A stretch of DNA of 32,420 nucleotides, from assembly GCA_031267245.1 (NCBI GenBank), contig JAIRZL010000018.1:1-32420 (forward strand), written 5' to 3'. This stretch comes from Oscillospiraceae bacterium (GTDB taxonomy: Bacteria; Bacillota; Clostridia; Oscillospirales; Ruminococcaceae). Every line of letters starts with the position of its first letter. Within the stretch, counting starts at the first letter, position 1. Shown here in pieces: positions 9,980 to 19,730 of the stretch. Both the position numbers and the translations under genes were made by a program. The notes beneath the pieces are model-generated. The model did not search any database. It worked only from the letters and a program-made list of their open reading frames with translations, and was not told the DNA's origin.

Positions 9980-10291
9980 GTGGCTGGGGACAAAAAGATG
10001 AGGTTGAAATTAAGGGGTTATGACCACCTTCTTGTGGATTTGGCAGCCGAGAAAATTGTTGAAGTGGCGAATCGTTTTGGTGCGTCGATCGCGGGGCCGA
10101 TTCCCCTGCCAACAAAAAAAGAGATTATAACGATTCTGCGGGCGGTTCACAAATATAAGGATAGCAGAGAGCAGTTTGAGCTTCGGACTCATAAAAGATT
10201 TATTAATGTTTTTAACATAACCGATGAAGCGGTGAAGGCGTTGGTGGCCCTGGAGCTGCCCACAGGAGTAGAAATTGAAGTGCAGATGTGA
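9980..10291 (+). CDS. rpsJ: 30S ribosomal protein S10
   Basis: [75 protein letters not shown] start 9980 after GAGGAGG. Confidence 0.98.
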   Translation: MAGDKKMRLKLRGYDHLLVDLAAEKIVEVANRFGASIAGPIPLPTKKEIITILRAVHKYKDSREQFELRTHKRFINVFNITDEAVKALVALELPTGVEIEVQM

Positions 10292-10358
10292 GCGCGGTTT
10301 TCACCACTATGGTAAATGTTGAGGTGTTTGGCTCAACCAATAACCAGGAGGGGCATGT

Positions 10359-11003
10359 GTGAGAAAGTTCATTTTGGGTAAGAAAATAGGCATGACACAA
10401 GTTTTTTCAGAGAGTGGCGCTGTGGTCCCTGTTACCGTTTTGGCGGTGGGGCCTTGTATTGTAACCCAAAGAAAGACGCTTGATAAAGAAGGTTATGATT
10501 CTGTTCAGATCGGATTTGTTGATGTTGCGCTTGAAAAGCTTTCAAAACCTAAAAGGGGAGTTTTTGCAAAGCTAGGTATTGATGGAAAGCGTTTTTTGAA
10601 AGAGTTCAGGCCGGAGGATTGTGGGCAGTTTAATGTGGGCGGCACTATAAATGTGGACAGTTTTGCTGCTGGTGATCACGTTGATGTTACTGGCGTTAGC
10701 AAAGGTAAGGGTTATGCAGGCCCTATAAAGAGATGGAATTCTCACCGGTTGAAAGAAACCCATGGAACAGGGCCGGTACACCGGCATGGTGGCTCGCTTG
10801 GAGCTGGGGGTACTCCCTCAAAGGTCATGAAGGGGAAAAAGATGGCTGGTCACCTTGGTGCTGAAAAGGTGACGGTACAGAACTTGATTGTTATTGCCAT
10901 TGTACCAGAGCACAATGTGCTTGTTGTGAAAGGCGCGGTGCCGGGTCCTCGGGGGGGGCTGGTTTCTGTGACCAGCAGTAAAAAGATTAGAGCTAGAGAT
11001 TGA
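10359..11003 (+). CDS. rplC: 50S ribosomal protein L3
   Basis: MRKFILGKKIGMTQVFSESGAVVPVTVLAVGPC...KGKGYAGPIKRWNSHRLKETHGTGPVHRHGGSLGAGGTPSKVMKGKKMAGHLGAEKVTVQNL. Confidence 0.98.
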   Translation: MRKFILGKKIGMTQVFSESGAVVPVTVLAVGPCIVTQRKTLDKEGYDSVQIGFVDVALEKLSKPKRGVFAKLGIDGKRFLKEFRPEDCGQFNVGGTINVDSFAAGDHVDVTGVSKGKGYAGPIKRWNSHRLKETHGTGPVHRHGGSLGAGGTPSKVMKGKKMAGHLGAEKVTVQNLIVIAIVPEHNVLVVKGAVPGPRGGLVSVTSSKKIRARD

Positions 11004-11017
11004 AAGAGGTGACTTTT

Positions 11018-11641
11018 GTGCCGGAAATTGATGTTTTTGATAGAACAGGGAAAGCGGTTGGCAAAATCACCTTGATGGAATCGATTTTTGGGATCCAGCC
11101 CAATGCGAGTGTTTTGCATATGGCCATTGTGAATTTCTTGGCGAATCAGCGCCAGGGGACGCAGTCCACAAAAACTCGTGGCGAGGTTCGTGGTGGCGGC
11201 AGAAAACCATGGAGGCAGAAAGGAACAGGGCATGCGCGACAAGGCTCGATACGTGCGCCACATTGGCGGCATGGTGGCGTTGCTTTGGGCCCGACGCCTC
11301 GGAGTTATCGCTTTTCGCTGACAAAGAAAGTGAAAAGGCTGGCGATGAAGTCGGCGTTTTCACGAAAAATTTTGGATTCGGAATTGGTTGTGCTAGATGA
11401 TCTGAGGTTAACGGCGTATCGCACAAAAGAAGTTGCAGTGGTTCTTTCTGCGTTGAATGCCAAGAAAAAAGTGTTGCTTGTGCTCGCCGAAACAGACCGT
11501 ATCACGGCGAAGAGCGCCGGGAACATAACAGGGGTTAAGGTTGCTTATATAAACACGTTGAATGTTTATGATATTGTGAATGCAGACAAGTTGGTTGTTT
11601 TGAAGGATGCGATTTGCAAAATAGAGGAGGTATATGCTTAG
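11018..11641 (+). CDS. rplD: 50S ribosomal protein L4
   Basis: MPEIDVFDRTGKAVGKITLMESIFGI...QRQGTQSTKTRGEVRGGGRKPWRQKGTGHARQGSIRAPHWRHGGVALGPTPRSYRFSL; likely GTG start 11018 within ORF 11000-11641. Confidence 0.98.
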   Translation: MPEIDVFDRTGKAVGKITLMESIFGIQPNASVLHMAIVNFLANQRQGTQSTKTRGEVRGGGRKPWRQKGTGHARQGSIRAPHWRHGGVALGPTPRSYRFSLTKKVKRLAMKSAFSRKILDSELVVLDDLRLTAYRTKEVAVVLSALNAKKKVLLVLAETDRITAKSAGNITGVKVAYINTLNVYDIVNADKLVVLKDAICKIEEVYA

Positions 11642-11935
11642 ATGTCGGACGTTTATGATGTGATAGTTAAGCCTATAATTACAGAAGATAGCATCAAACG
11701 TTTGCAGGAAAAGAAATATACCTTTGAAGTTGCACGAGACGCAAACAAGATAGAGATCTCTCGCGCTGTTGCGGAGATTTTTGGTGTTAAGGTTAAAACA
11801 GTTCGCACCATGAATGTGCGTGGTCGCCAAAAAAGGGTGGGGCGGCACGTTGGCTTTCGATCCGATTGGAAGAAGGCGATAGTAACACTTACCGCTGACT
11901 CTAAGGGGATTGAATTTTTTGAGAGCTTGTCTTGA
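11642..11935 (+). CDS. rplW: 50S ribosomal protein L23
   Basis: MSDVYDVIVKPIITEDSIKRLQEKKYTFEVARDANKIEISRAVAEIFGVKVKTVRTMNVRGRQKRVG. Confidence 0.97.
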   Translation: MSDVYDVIVKPIITEDSIKRLQEKKYTFEVARDANKIEISRAVAEIFGVKVKTVRTMNVRGRQKRVGRHVGFRSDWKKAIVTLTADSKGIEFFESLS

Positions 11936-11987
11936 TCTACGCCGAGGTAATGCGAGAGAAGCCGCTGTTTAAGGGAGTGTGGGTAGT

Positions 11988-12821
11988 TTGGCAATAAGGA
12001 AGTATAAGCCAGTTACGGCGTCAAGACGGCATATGACGGTTGTTGACTATTCTGAGCTTTCTAAAAAAGGCCCAGAGAAAAAATTGCTTTGCAAGTTAAA
12101 TAAAAAGTCCGGACGGAATAGCTACGGACGAATTACGGTTCGGCATCGTGGCGGTGGGCACAGGGTTAAATATAGAATAGTTGATTTTAAAAGGGATAAA
12201 GTTGAGGTAAATGCGACTGTTGTCTCGCTGGAATATGATCCAAACAGAACAGCTTTTATTGCATTGTTGCAGTATGCTGATGGCGAAAAGCGATATATTA
12301 TTGCGCCAGTTGGTCTTAAAGTTGGAGATGTTTTGGAATCTGGTGAGGCAGCGGATATCAAAATTGGGAATTCTTTGCGGTTGGCCGCGATCCCAACGGG
12401 AACTTTTCTTCATAATGTGGAATTGCACCCAGGGAAAGGCGCCCAATTTGCGCGGTCTGCCGGTGTGATGGCGCAGCTTATGGCAAAAGAAGGCGATTAT
12501 GCTTTAATTCGCTTGCCTTCTGGTGAGGTGCGTCGGGTTAGAATTGAATGCAAGGCAACGATTGGACAGGTGGGCAACCTGGATCACGAAAATGTTAGCA
12601 TTGGCAAGGCTGGCCGGAAACGGCATATGGGTTGGCGGCCCACTGTGCGTGGCTCCGCCATGAACCCTTGCGATCACCCGCATGGTGGCGGCGAGGGTAA
12701 GGCGCCAATCGGAAGGCCGGGACCTCTTTCACCTTGGGGCAAGCCAACTCTTGGGCACAAGACGAGGAACAAGCATCATAAAACAGATAAATTTATCGTT
12801 AAGCGTCGTAATGCCAAATGA
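11988..12821 (+). CDS. rplB: 50S ribosomal protein L2
   Basis: [34 protein letters not shown]...[52 protein letters not shown]; likely TTG start 11988 within ORF 11979-12821. Confidence 0.98.
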   Translation: MAIRKYKPVTASRRHMTVVDYSELSKKGPEKKLLCKLNKKSGRNSYGRITVRHRGGGHRVKYRIVDFKRDKVEVNATVVSLEYDPNRTAFIALLQYADGEKRYIIAPVGLKVGDVLESGEAADIKIGNSLRLAAIPTGTFLHNVELHPGKGAQFARSAGVMAQLMAKEGDYALIRLPSGEVRRVRIECKATIGQVGNLDHENVSIGKAGRKRHMGWRPTVRGSAMNPCDHPHGGGEGKAPIGRPGPLSPWGKPTLGHKTRNKHHKTDKFIVKRRNAK

Positions 12822-12836
12822 GGAGGGGATTAGTCG

Positions 12837-13118
12837 GTGAGCCGTAGCATTAAGAAGGGGCCATTTGTTCATGCGAAGCTTTTAAAAAAAGTTCAAGATA
12901 TGAACAAAAATGGAGAGAAGAAGATTCAGAAAACCTGGAGCCGAGCATCGACCATTTTCCCGGATTTTGTGGGGCATACCTTTGCTGTGCATAACGGGCG
13001 TAAGCATGTGCCGGTGTATGTTACAGAGGATATGGTTGGGCACAAATTGGGCGAATTTGTTGCCACGCGGATGTTTCGTGGGCATTCTGGTTCCAGGAAG
13101 TCTAACACTGGGAAATGA
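12837..13118 (+). CDS. rpsS: 30S ribosomal protein S19
   Basis: [78 protein letters not shown]. Confidence 0.98.
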   Translation: MSRSIKKGPFVHAKLLKKVQDMNKNGEKKIQKTWSRASTIFPDFVGHTFAVHNGRKHVPVYVTEDMVGHKLGEFVATRMFRGHSGSRKSNTGK

Positions 13119-13163
13119 GTTTTGATCTGATCGCGCTTGGTTTTGAAAGGAGAAACGGCTTTT

Positions 13164-13499
13164 ATGGAAGCAAGAGCTTATCTGAAATATCTTAGGATCG
13201 GGCCAAGGAAGGTTCAGATTGTTTTAGATCAAATTAGAAACAAGCCGATCGATTCCGCTGGGGCAATTTTGAAGCACACGCAAAAATCCGCTTGTGAACC
13301 GCTACTTAAGCTTTTGCAATCTGCGATAGCTAATGCAAAGAATAATCATGATATGAATGTTGAGGATTTGTTTGTTGCTGAGTGTTTTGTTTGTCCGGGG
13401 CCGACTTTGAAGCGGATGCGGCCGTTGTCACGCGGGAGGTCTACGAGGATATTGAAAAGAACTTCGCATGTTACAATGGTTCTGAAAGAGAGAAGCTAA
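13164..13499 (+). CDS. rplV: 50S ribosomal protein L22
   Basis: MEARAYLKYLRIGPRKVQIVLDQIRNKP...NAKNNHDMNVEDLFVAECFVCPGPTLKRMRPLSRGRSTRILKRTSHVTMVLKER; ATG 13164. Confidence 0.98.
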   Translation: MEARAYLKYLRIGPRKVQIVLDQIRNKPIDSAGAILKHTQKSACEPLLKLLQSAIANAKNNHDMNVEDLFVAECFVCPGPTLKRMRPLSRGRSTRILKRTSHVTMVLKERS

Positions 13500-13526
13500 A
13501 CCCGGAAAGAATGGAGGCGAAAAAAG

Positions 13527-14207
13527 ATGGGGCAAAAGGTTAATCCATATGGGCTGAGAGTTGGTGTTAACAAAGGTTGGCTCTCCATGTGGTTTGCAGA
13601 TAAGAAGACCTTTAGCAAGAACTTGATTGAAGATTATAAGCTTCGTGCGTTTTTGAAGAAAGCGCTCCGGGAGGCTGGAGTTCCAGCAATAGAGATAAAA
13701 CGGGATGCAAGTACCATTCGCATCACTGTTTATTGCGCCAGGCCTGGCCGTGTGATTGGCGAAGGCGGCAAAAACATTGAACGGATGCGTTTGGCTTGCG
13801 TACAGCTTGTTGGCAAGGAAGAGAATCGTCGGCTCTTTCTTACAGCTGTGGAAGTTAAAGGGATTGACGCAAATGCCCAGTTGGTTGCCGAAAATGTGGC
13901 GTTGCAGTTGGAAAAACGCATATCTTTCCGGCGCGCAATGAAGCAATCTATTCAGCGCGCAATGAATGCTGGGGTTCAAGGCATCAAGGTTATGGTGGCC
14001 GGAAGGTTGGGCGGCGCAGAGATCGCTCGAACGGAGCAATACCACGATGGTACGATTCCGCTGCAAACACTTCGAGCAAATATTGATTATGGATTCGCCG
14101 AGGCTAACACCACCTATGGTAAAATTGGTGTTAAGGTTTGGATTTATAAGGGTGATATTTTGGGCGGCTCTAGTGGGAGAGTGGTGCGCGAAGGGGGACG
14201 TAGCTGA
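13527..14207 (+). CDS. rpsC: 30S ribosomal protein S3
   Basis: [43 protein letters not shown]...[14 protein letters not shown]...[49 protein letters not shown]. Confidence 0.98.
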   Translation: MGQKVNPYGLRVGVNKGWLSMWFADKKTFSKNLIEDYKLRAFLKKALREAGVPAIEIKRDASTIRITVYCARPGRVIGEGGKNIERMRLACVQLVGKEENRRLFLTAVEVKGIDANAQLVAENVALQLEKRISFRRAMKQSIQRAMNAGVQGIKVMVAGRLGGAEIARTEQYHDGTIPLQTLRANIDYGFAEANTTYGKIGVKVWIYKGDILGGSSGRVVREGGRS

Positions 14208-14644
14208 TGCTTCTGCCGAAGAGACCGAAATATAGAAAGCTTCATCGTGGGCGCAGGAAAGGTGTTGCGAGGCGAGGTAACAAGGTGACTTACGGTGACT
14301 TTGGACTTCAAAGCTTAGAAGCGGCATGGATAACTTCTGCGCAAATAGAGGCAGCGCGTATCGCTATGACGCGTTATATTAAGCGTGGTGGGCAGGTTTG
14401 GATCAAAATCTTCCCAGATAAATCCGCAACAAAAAAGCCTGCCGGGGTTAGAATGGGGTCCGGAAAAGGCAATCCGGAATATTGGGTTGCAGTTGTGCGG
14501 CCAGGTCGGGTTATGTTTGAGATGAACGGTGTGCTGGAAGAGAATGCCCGTGAGGCAATGCGGCTTGCTAGCCATAAGCTTCCTGTTAAATGCAAGTTTG
14601 TGAGAAAAGCAGATTTGGAAGGGGGCGCGGTGGGTGAAAGCTAA
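14207..14644 (+). CDS. rplP: 50S ribosomal protein L16
   Basis: [97 protein letters not shown]. Confidence 0.98.
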   Translation: MLLPKRPKYRKLHRGRRKGVARRGNKVTYGDFGLQSLEAAWITSAQIEAARIAMTRYIKRGGQVWIKIFPDKSATKKPAGVRMGSGKGNPEYWVAVVRPGRVMFEMNGVLEENAREAMRLASHKLPVKCKFVRKADLEGGAVGES

Positions 14645-14843
14645 AGATTGGCGGGAGCAGACAATGGATCAGCTTAATGTCAAGCTCGCAGAGTTTAAAG
14701 TGGAGTTGTTTAACCTGCGCTTCCAGCATGTTATAAAGCAACTTGAAAACCCTATGCGCATTAAGTTGATAAAGAAGGATATTGCAAGGATAAAAACAAT
14801 AATTACTCAAAAGATGGACCAACAAGGGGAGGAGAAAGCCTGA
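14634..14843 (+). CDS. rpmC: 50S ribosomal protein L29
   Basis: [60 protein letters not shown]; overlaps rplP end. Confidence 0.96.
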   Translation: MKAKDWREQTMDQLNVKLAEFKVELFNLRFQHVIKQLENPMRIKLIKKDIARIKTIITQKMDQQGEEKA

Positions 14844-14845
14844 CT

Positions 14846-15103
14846 ATGACTGAAAGGAATCTCAGAAAAGCCAGAGTAGGCAAGGTTGTGAGTGACAAGA
14901 TGGAGAAGACAGTCATTGTTGCTGTGGAGGATAGAGTTAAAGATCCCCTTTACAAAAAAATTGTTAAACGTACGATTAGGTTTAAGGTGCATGATGAAAA
15001 GAATGAATGCGCCGTTGGAGATCGTGTTTCAATCATGGAAACTCGTCCATATTCAAGGGATAAAAGATGGCGGCTTGTTACGATTTTAGAGAAAGCGAAA
15101 TGA
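14846..15103 (+). CDS. rpsQ: 30S ribosomal protein S17
   Basis: [78 protein letters not shown]. Confidence 0.97.
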   Translation: MTERNLRKARVGKVVSDKMEKTVIVAVEDRVKDPLYKKIVKRTIRFKVHDEKNECAVGDRVSIMETRPYSRDKRWRLVTILEKAK

Positions 15104-15221
15104 AATATAACATTAGCAGAGGTGGCGGTGTTTTGCACGGGGTGCTTCTCTGGTAATGCCGTGTGTTTTTGACCGACGATTCTTTGTGGTTGTAAACAGT
15201 TCTTAGAGGGGAGATTACCCA

Positions 15222-15596
15222 ATGATTCAGATGCAGAGTCGCTTGCGTGTTGCTGATAATACCGGCGCGAAAGAGGTTATGTGCATTAAAGTGCTTGGGG
15301 GAACGCGTCGCAGATATGCCCATGTGGGTGATGTTATTGTTTGTTCTGTTAAAAAAGCTGTTCCCGATGGCATGGTTGCTAAGGGAGATGTCGTTTATGG
15401 GGTTGTTGTTAGAACCAGGCGGACCATTCGGCGTGCCAGTGGTGGCTGTATTCGGTTTGATGAAAATGCAGTGGTTATTATAAAAAAAGAGGACAAAACG
15501 CCAAGAGGGACGCGTGTTTTTGGGCCAATTGCAAGAGAATTGCGGGACAAAAAAGATTTTATGAAGATTTTAAGCTTGGCACCGGAAGTGCTGTGA
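15222..15596 (+). CDS. rplN: 50S ribosomal protein L14
   Basis: [108 protein letters not shown]. Confidence 0.98.
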   Translation: MIQMQSRLRVADNTGAKEVMCIKVLGGTRRRYAHVGDVIVCSVKKAVPDGMVAKGDVVYGVVVRTRRTIRRASGGCIRFDENAVVIIKKEDKTPRGTRVFGPIARELRDKKDFMKILSLAPEVL

Positions 15597-15673
15597 AAAG
15601 GTACACGTTGGGCGGTACTGGTTCGGACGAGTCTATTGATGGAATATGAATATGGGCGGAGGGTGTTGCGCAG

Positions 15674-15997
15674 ATGAGCAAAGCGCGTGTTAAGAAAGGC
15701 GATCTTGTTGCCATCGTGTCGGGGAAAGAAAAGGGCAAGCGCGGGCAGGTTGCAGTGATTAGCCGTAAGGAAAAGAAGGTTATTGTCGCCGGATGCAACA
15801 TCGCCACCAAAGCAATTAAGCCTCGCCGGCAAGGAGAGCAGGGGGGCATTGCGAAAGTGGAGGCGCCGATGTATGTCTGTAAAGTTATGCCTGTTTGCCC
15901 TAAATGCGAAAGGCCGACCCGCGTTGGGTTTGTGGTTTTGGCGGATGGCAAAAAGCAAAGAGCTTGCAAACATAAAGATTGCGGAGGAACTTTCTGA
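15674..15997 (+). CDS. rplX: 50S ribosomal protein L24
   Basis: MSKARVKKGDLVAIVSGKEKGKRGQVAVISRKEKKVIVAGCN...CPKCERPTRVGFVVLADGKKQRACKHKDCG. Confidence 0.97.
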   Translation: MSKARVKKGDLVAIVSGKEKGKRGQVAVISRKEKKVIVAGCNIATKAIKPRRQGEQGGIAKVEAPMYVCKVMPVCPKCERPTRVGFVVLADGKKQRACKHKDCGGTF

Positions 15998-16012
15998 GGA
16001 GGCGAACAGAAG

Positions 16013-16561
16013 ATGGCCAGCAGATTAAAAGAGCAATATGCGAGTGAAATTGTACCCGTGCTTATGGAGAAGTTCGGGTATGGTAATGTTATGCAGGTGC
16101 CCAAGTTGGAAAAGGTTGTTATTAATGTTTCCAGTGGTGAGGCCAAAGACAATCAAAAAATGATTGACGCTATCAATGTCGATCTTTCTCAGATAACAGG
16201 GCAAAAATCTGTTGTTTGCAGAGCACGAAAGTCTGTTGCCAATTTTAAGTTGCGTGTGGGGATGAAGATTGGTGCGAAGGTGACTCTGCGACGGGACAAA
16301 ATGTATGAGTTTGTTATTAAACTTTTTAATGTTGCTTTGCCGCGGGTTCGTGATTTCCGTGGTATTAGTCCGGATTCGTTTGATGGCAGAGGTAATTACA
16401 ATATGGGGATTAAAGAGCAGACCATCTTCCCGGAAGTAGATTATGAGAAAATTGATAAGATCCGTGGAATGGATATTTGCTTTGTGACAACAGCAAAAAC
16501 CGACGAAGAAGCACGAGAACTCCTTTCTTTGATGGGGGCTCCGTTTGCTAAGGTGCGTTAG
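16013..16561 (+). CDS. rplE: 50S ribosomal protein L5
   Basis: [44 protein letters not shown]...[59 protein letters not shown]. Confidence 0.98.
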   Translation: MASRLKEQYASEIVPVLMEKFGYGNVMQVPKLEKVVINVSSGEAKDNQKMIDAINVDLSQITGQKSVVCRARKSVANFKLRVGMKIGAKVTLRRDKMYEFVIKLFNVALPRVRDFRGISPDSFDGRGNYNMGIKEQTIFPEVDYEKIDKIRGMDICFVTTAKTDEEARELLSLMGAPFAKVR

Positions 16562-16574
16562 AGGAGGATATGTG

Positions 16575-16760
16575 GTGGCCAAGAAATCGATGATTGCAAA
16601 ACAGAAAAGACCAGCCAAGTTTTCAACCCGTCAATACACGCGTTGCCAGATTTGTGGGCGGCCTCATGCCATTCTTCGGAAGTTTGGAATTTGTCGCATT
16701 TGCTTCCGTGAATTGGCGTATAAGGGTTGCATACCCGGGCTTCGGAAAGCTAGTTGGTAG
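16575..16760 (+). CDS. rpsN: 30S ribosomal protein S14, zinc-binding type
   Basis: [61 protein letters not shown]; two CxxC pairs; GTG 16575 within ORF 16545-16760. Confidence 0.97.
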   Translation: MAKKSMIAKQKRPAKFSTRQYTRCQICGRPHAILRKFGICRICFRELAYKGCIPGLRKASW

Positions 16761-16847
16761 AGAAGCTAGTGGTTTGGAGTGAAAATTGGTTTTTAACAGA
16801 CAAAAAGAGGGCGATCTTGGGAGGGTCTAATCAAAGGAGGCAGACCA

Positions 16848-17246
16848 ATGCAGATAACGGACGCGATTGCTGATATGTTAACCAGAATTAGGAATGCTAA
16901 CTCTGCGAAGCACAACGTGGTGGAAATTCCGTCATCAAAGATAAAAAAAGCGATTGCTAAGATTTTGATGGATGAAGGTTACATAAGAAATTATGAATGT
17001 GCGGAAGATAATAAACAGGGGGTTCTTAAGATAACTTTAAAATATAATGCCAGTAGCAACCCGGTTATTGTTGGTTTGCGCAGGATCTCAAAGTTGGGAC
17101 GTAGGATTTATTCCAGTTGTGAGGATCTGCCGCGGGTTTTGCGAGGGTTGGGGATTGCTATTGTTTCCACGTCAAAAGGCGTTATGACAGATAAAGATGC
17201 ACGCAAGAATAATGTTGGTGGGGAAGTTCTCGCGTTTGTTTGGTAG
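16848..17246 (+). CDS. rpsH: 30S ribosomal protein S8
   Basis: [46 protein letters not shown]...[33 protein letters not shown]. Confidence 0.98.
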   Translation: MQITDAIADMLTRIRNANSAKHNVVEIPSSKIKKAIAKILMDEGYIRNYECAEDNKQGVLKITLKYNASSNPVIVGLRRISKLGRRIYSSCEDLPRVLRGLGIAIVSTSKGVMTDKDARKNNVGGEVLAFVW

Positions 17247-17258
17247 GGAGGATTTTTT

Positions 17259-17804
17259 GTGTCACGTATCGGAAATTTGCCGATTCCAGTTCCGGAGGGT
17301 GTTGCGGTTGCAATTCGTGGCTGTTCGGTTTTTGTTGAGGGGCCTAAAGGGAGCCTGAGTTGGGATTTTGTTGCCGACATGCAGGTTGAGCTTGTTGATA
17401 ATGTGGTTGTGGTGAAGCGCCCGTCTGATCAAAAAAAACATAAGAGTTTGCATGGCCTTACGAGGACTTATATTGCAAATATGGTCGAGGGTGTTACTAA
17501 GGGGTTCTCAAAAGAACTTGAAGTTAATGGCGTTGGGTACCGTGCCAGCAAACAAGGTAAGAATTTGGTTATGATTTTGGGTTATTCGCACCAGGTCACG
17601 ATGCCGGAGGTGGATGGGATCACAGTCGAGGTGCCCAATCAGAACAAGATCATCGTTTATGGAATTGACAAGCAGAAGGTTGGGCAATTTGCCGCAGATG
17701 TGAGATGCAAGCGGCCGCCAGAACCATACAAGGGGAAGGGAATTAAATATGTTGGCGAGGTGATCCGGCGTAAGGCCGGGAAGGCTGGCCAGGGTAAAAA
17801 ATAA
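17259..17804 (+). CDS. rplF: 50S ribosomal protein L6
   Basis: [35 protein letters not shown]...[36 protein letters not shown]...[33 protein letters not shown]. Confidence 0.98.
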   Translation: MSRIGNLPIPVPEGVAVAIRGCSVFVEGPKGSLSWDFVADMQVELVDNVVVVKRPSDQKKHKSLHGLTRTYIANMVEGVTKGFSKELEVNGVGYRASKQGKNLVMILGYSHQVTMPEVDGITVEVPNQNKIIVYGIDKQKVGQFAADVRCKRPPEPYKGKGIKYVGEVIRRKAGKAGQGKK

Positions 17805-17818
17805 AGGGGTGTTGGATT

Positions 17819-18169
17819 GTGTTGAAAACTATTGCTGCACGACAGAAAAGGCACTTCGTTGTGCGCAAGAGAATTTCTGGGACAAAAGAGCGGCCGCGGC
17901 TCTGCGTGTTTCGCTCTGCCAGACATATTTATGCGCAGCTTATTGATGATGTTGCTGGTGTTACGTGTGTTAGTGCGTCCACACAAGAGAAAGATTTTAG
18001 TGGGTTTGGCGGCAACAAAAAAGCGGCGCATTCGGTGGGTTTGGTGATTGCTGCAAAGGCGCGCGCGGCTGGCATTTCTAAAGTGGTTTTTGATCGGGGG
18101 GGCTATAAGTATCATGGGCGTGTCCAAGAATTGGCAGATGGCGCGCGTGCAGGTGGGCTGGTGTTTTAA
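17819..18169 (+). CDS. rplR: 50S ribosomal protein L18
   Basis: [53 protein letters not shown]...[33 protein letters not shown]. Confidence 0.97.
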   Translation: MLKTIAARQKRHFVVRKRISGTKERPRLCVFRSARHIYAQLIDDVAGVTCVSASTQEKDFSGFGGNKKAAHSVGLVIAAKARAAGISKVVFDRGGYKYHGRVQELADGARAGGLVF

Positions 18170-18344
18170 CTGGTGGGTAGATGGTTCTGTTGGTTTATGT
18201 CTTTTGAGTGAGCCATTGTGTGAGGAGTTGGCGCTAGGGGTGCGCAATCCAACAAGGTTAGCGTGTTGGGAGACGATGTTGTTCCATTTGTTGGTGAATT
18301 TTTTATGTGGTTGGCTGATCGGTGTAAGATATAAGCTGTGAAGT

Positions 18345-18860
18345 ATGGAAGGCGGAGGTGCGCGTTTTTTGATAGAGCTGGATTTGGAAACAGTTGATAT
18401 GAAATCATTGAAAGAAAAGGTTGTTTCTGTGAACCGCGTTGCGAAAACGGTTAAGGGCGGTAGGATCTTTAAGTTTGCTGCCCTTGTTGTGGTAGGAGAT
18501 GGCGCTGGTGTTGTTGGCTTTGGCACGGGCAAAGCCGCTGAAGTGCCTGAAGCGGTTAGAAAGGCAATACAAGACGCTAAAAAGAATTTGATTCGCGTGT
18601 CTTTGTGCGGCGGAACGATTCCGCATGAGATTATTGGCATGTTTGGTGCTGCCAAGGTCATTATGAAGCCGGCGAGAGAGGGGACGGGCGTGGTTGCTGG
18701 CGGTCCGGCGCGGGCGGTTATGGAGGTTGGAGGTATAAAGGATATTAGGACGAAATCGATTCGAACGAATAATCCAAATAATGTTGTTCGGGCGATCTTT
18801 TTGGGTTTTCGTGCCTTGCGCAATCGTGAAGAAGTGTTTGAATTGCGGCGCTCGAAGTGA
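18345..18860 (+). CDS. rpsE: 30S ribosomal protein S5
   Basis: [64 protein letters not shown]...[38 protein letters not shown]; true start may be ATG 18402. Confidence 0.97.
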   Translation: MEGGGARFLIELDLETVDMKSLKEKVVSVNRVAKTVKGGRIFKFAALVVVGDGAGVVGFGTGKAAEVPEAVRKAIQDAKKNLIRVSLCGGTIPHEIIGMFGAAKVIMKPAREGTGVVAGGPARAVMEVGGIKDIRTKSIRTNNPNNVVRAIFLGFRALRNREEVFELRRSK

Positions 18861-18871
18861 GGGATGATACT

Positions 18872-19078
18872 ATGCCACAGAAAAGAAATGTAGCCGAGCC
18901 AGCACAGGTCCGGATCCGATTGGTGAAGAGCTTGATTGGACGCAAAAAAAGCCATATTGCTGCAGTGCATTCTTTGGGATTGCGTCGGATTGGGAAAGAA
19001 GCGACCCATAGCGATAGTGCTGCGTTGCAGGGGAAGCTTGCGAAGATTGCGTACCTGATTGCCATATGCAAGGCTTAA
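18872..19078 (+). CDS. rpmD: 50S ribosomal protein L30 (copy 1, full length)
   Basis: [69 protein letters not shown]30 pattern S.IGR....-.LGLR..-D..A..G....-.YL.; ATG 18872. Confidence 0.93.
   Translation: MPQKRNVAEPAQVRIRLVKSLIGRKKSHIAAVHSLGLRRIGKEATHSDSAALQGKLAKIAYLIAICKA
18917..19051 (+). repeat. Tandem repeat unit 1 (rpmD core, 135 bp)
   Basis: CGATTGGTGAAGAGCTTGATTGG...GCGAAGATTGCG; 7 mismatches versus unit 2, no gaps. Confidence 0.97.
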
Positions 19079-19290
19079 TTGCTGGGAGTTACCCTGGTCT
19101 CGGAGCCCTTGGGCGATTGGTGAAGAGCTTGATTGGGCGAAAAGAAAGCTATATTGCGGCAGCGCATTCTTTGGGATTGCGTCGGATTGGGAAAGAAGCG
19201 ATCCATAGCGATAGTGCTGCGTTGCAGGGGAAGCTTGCGAAGATTGCGTGGATGCAAACACTGATGAAAAGGAGGGAGATGGCCAGATGA
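19066..19290 (+). CDS. Second, truncated L30-like ORF (duplicate of the rpmD core); functional status unknown
   Basis: [45 protein letters not shown] duplicates copy 1 with 4 aa changes of 45 but lacks the normal first and last strand residues; overlaps copy 1 end and rplO start. Confidence 0.55.
   Translation: MQGLIAGSYPGLGALGRLVKSLIGRKESYIAAAHSLGLRRIGKEAIHSDSAALQGKLAKIAWMQTLMKRREMAR
19114..19248 (+). repeat. Tandem repeat unit 2 (rpmD core, 135 bp)
   Basis: Same 135-bp unit, 197 bp downstream of unit 1. Confidence 0.97.
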
Positions 19291-19730
19291 ACTTGCATGA
19301 GTTTTCGCCGGCGGCTGGTTCTCGCCGGCAAGCAAAAAGAAAGGGCAGGGGGGCTGCTTCTGGGAATGGCAAAACGGCTGGCAAAGGACACAAAGGACAG
19401 AATGCAAGAACTGGTGGCGGGGTTCGTCCGGGCTTTGAAGGTGGGCAGATGCCTCTTTACAGGAGGTTGCCGAAAAGAGGGTTCACGAATGTCTTTTCTC
19501 GCAAATATGCCGTCTTAAATGTTGCTGATCTTGAGGAACGTTTTAATGATGGCGATACTATTGATAAGCAAAAGATTTTAGAGGTTGGGTTACTTAAAAA
19601 AACACTGTCTGGGATTAAAATTCTGGGGACCGGCGAGATCAGTAAAAAGCTACAGGTTCGGGTTGCTGCGTTTTCTCGTTCTGCCGTGCAAAAGATTGAG
19701 GCAGCTGGCGGCAGAATTGAGGTGGTGTGA
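19287..19730 (+). CDS. rplO: 50S ribosomal protein L15
   Basis: [71 protein letters not shown] 19287 preceded by AAAAGGAGGGAG. Confidence 0.97.
   Translation: MNLHEFSPAAGSRRQAKRKGRGAASGNGKTAGKGHKGQNARTGGGVRPGFEGGQMPLYRRLPKRGFTNVFSRKYAVLNVADLEERFNDGDTIDKQKILEVGLLKKTLSGIKILGTGEISKKLQVRVAAFSRSAVQKIEAAGGRIEVV

Noticed and set aside
13428-14327. 299-aa minus-strand ORF antisense to rplV/rpsC/rplP
   Set aside because: Antisense shadow of conserved ribosomal genes.
17657-19393. 578-aa minus-strand ORF antisense to rplF-rplR-rpsE-rpmD-rplO
   Set aside because: Entirely antisense to highly conserved ribosomal protein genes; low-complexity translation; its internal repeat is just the shadow of the rpmD duplication.
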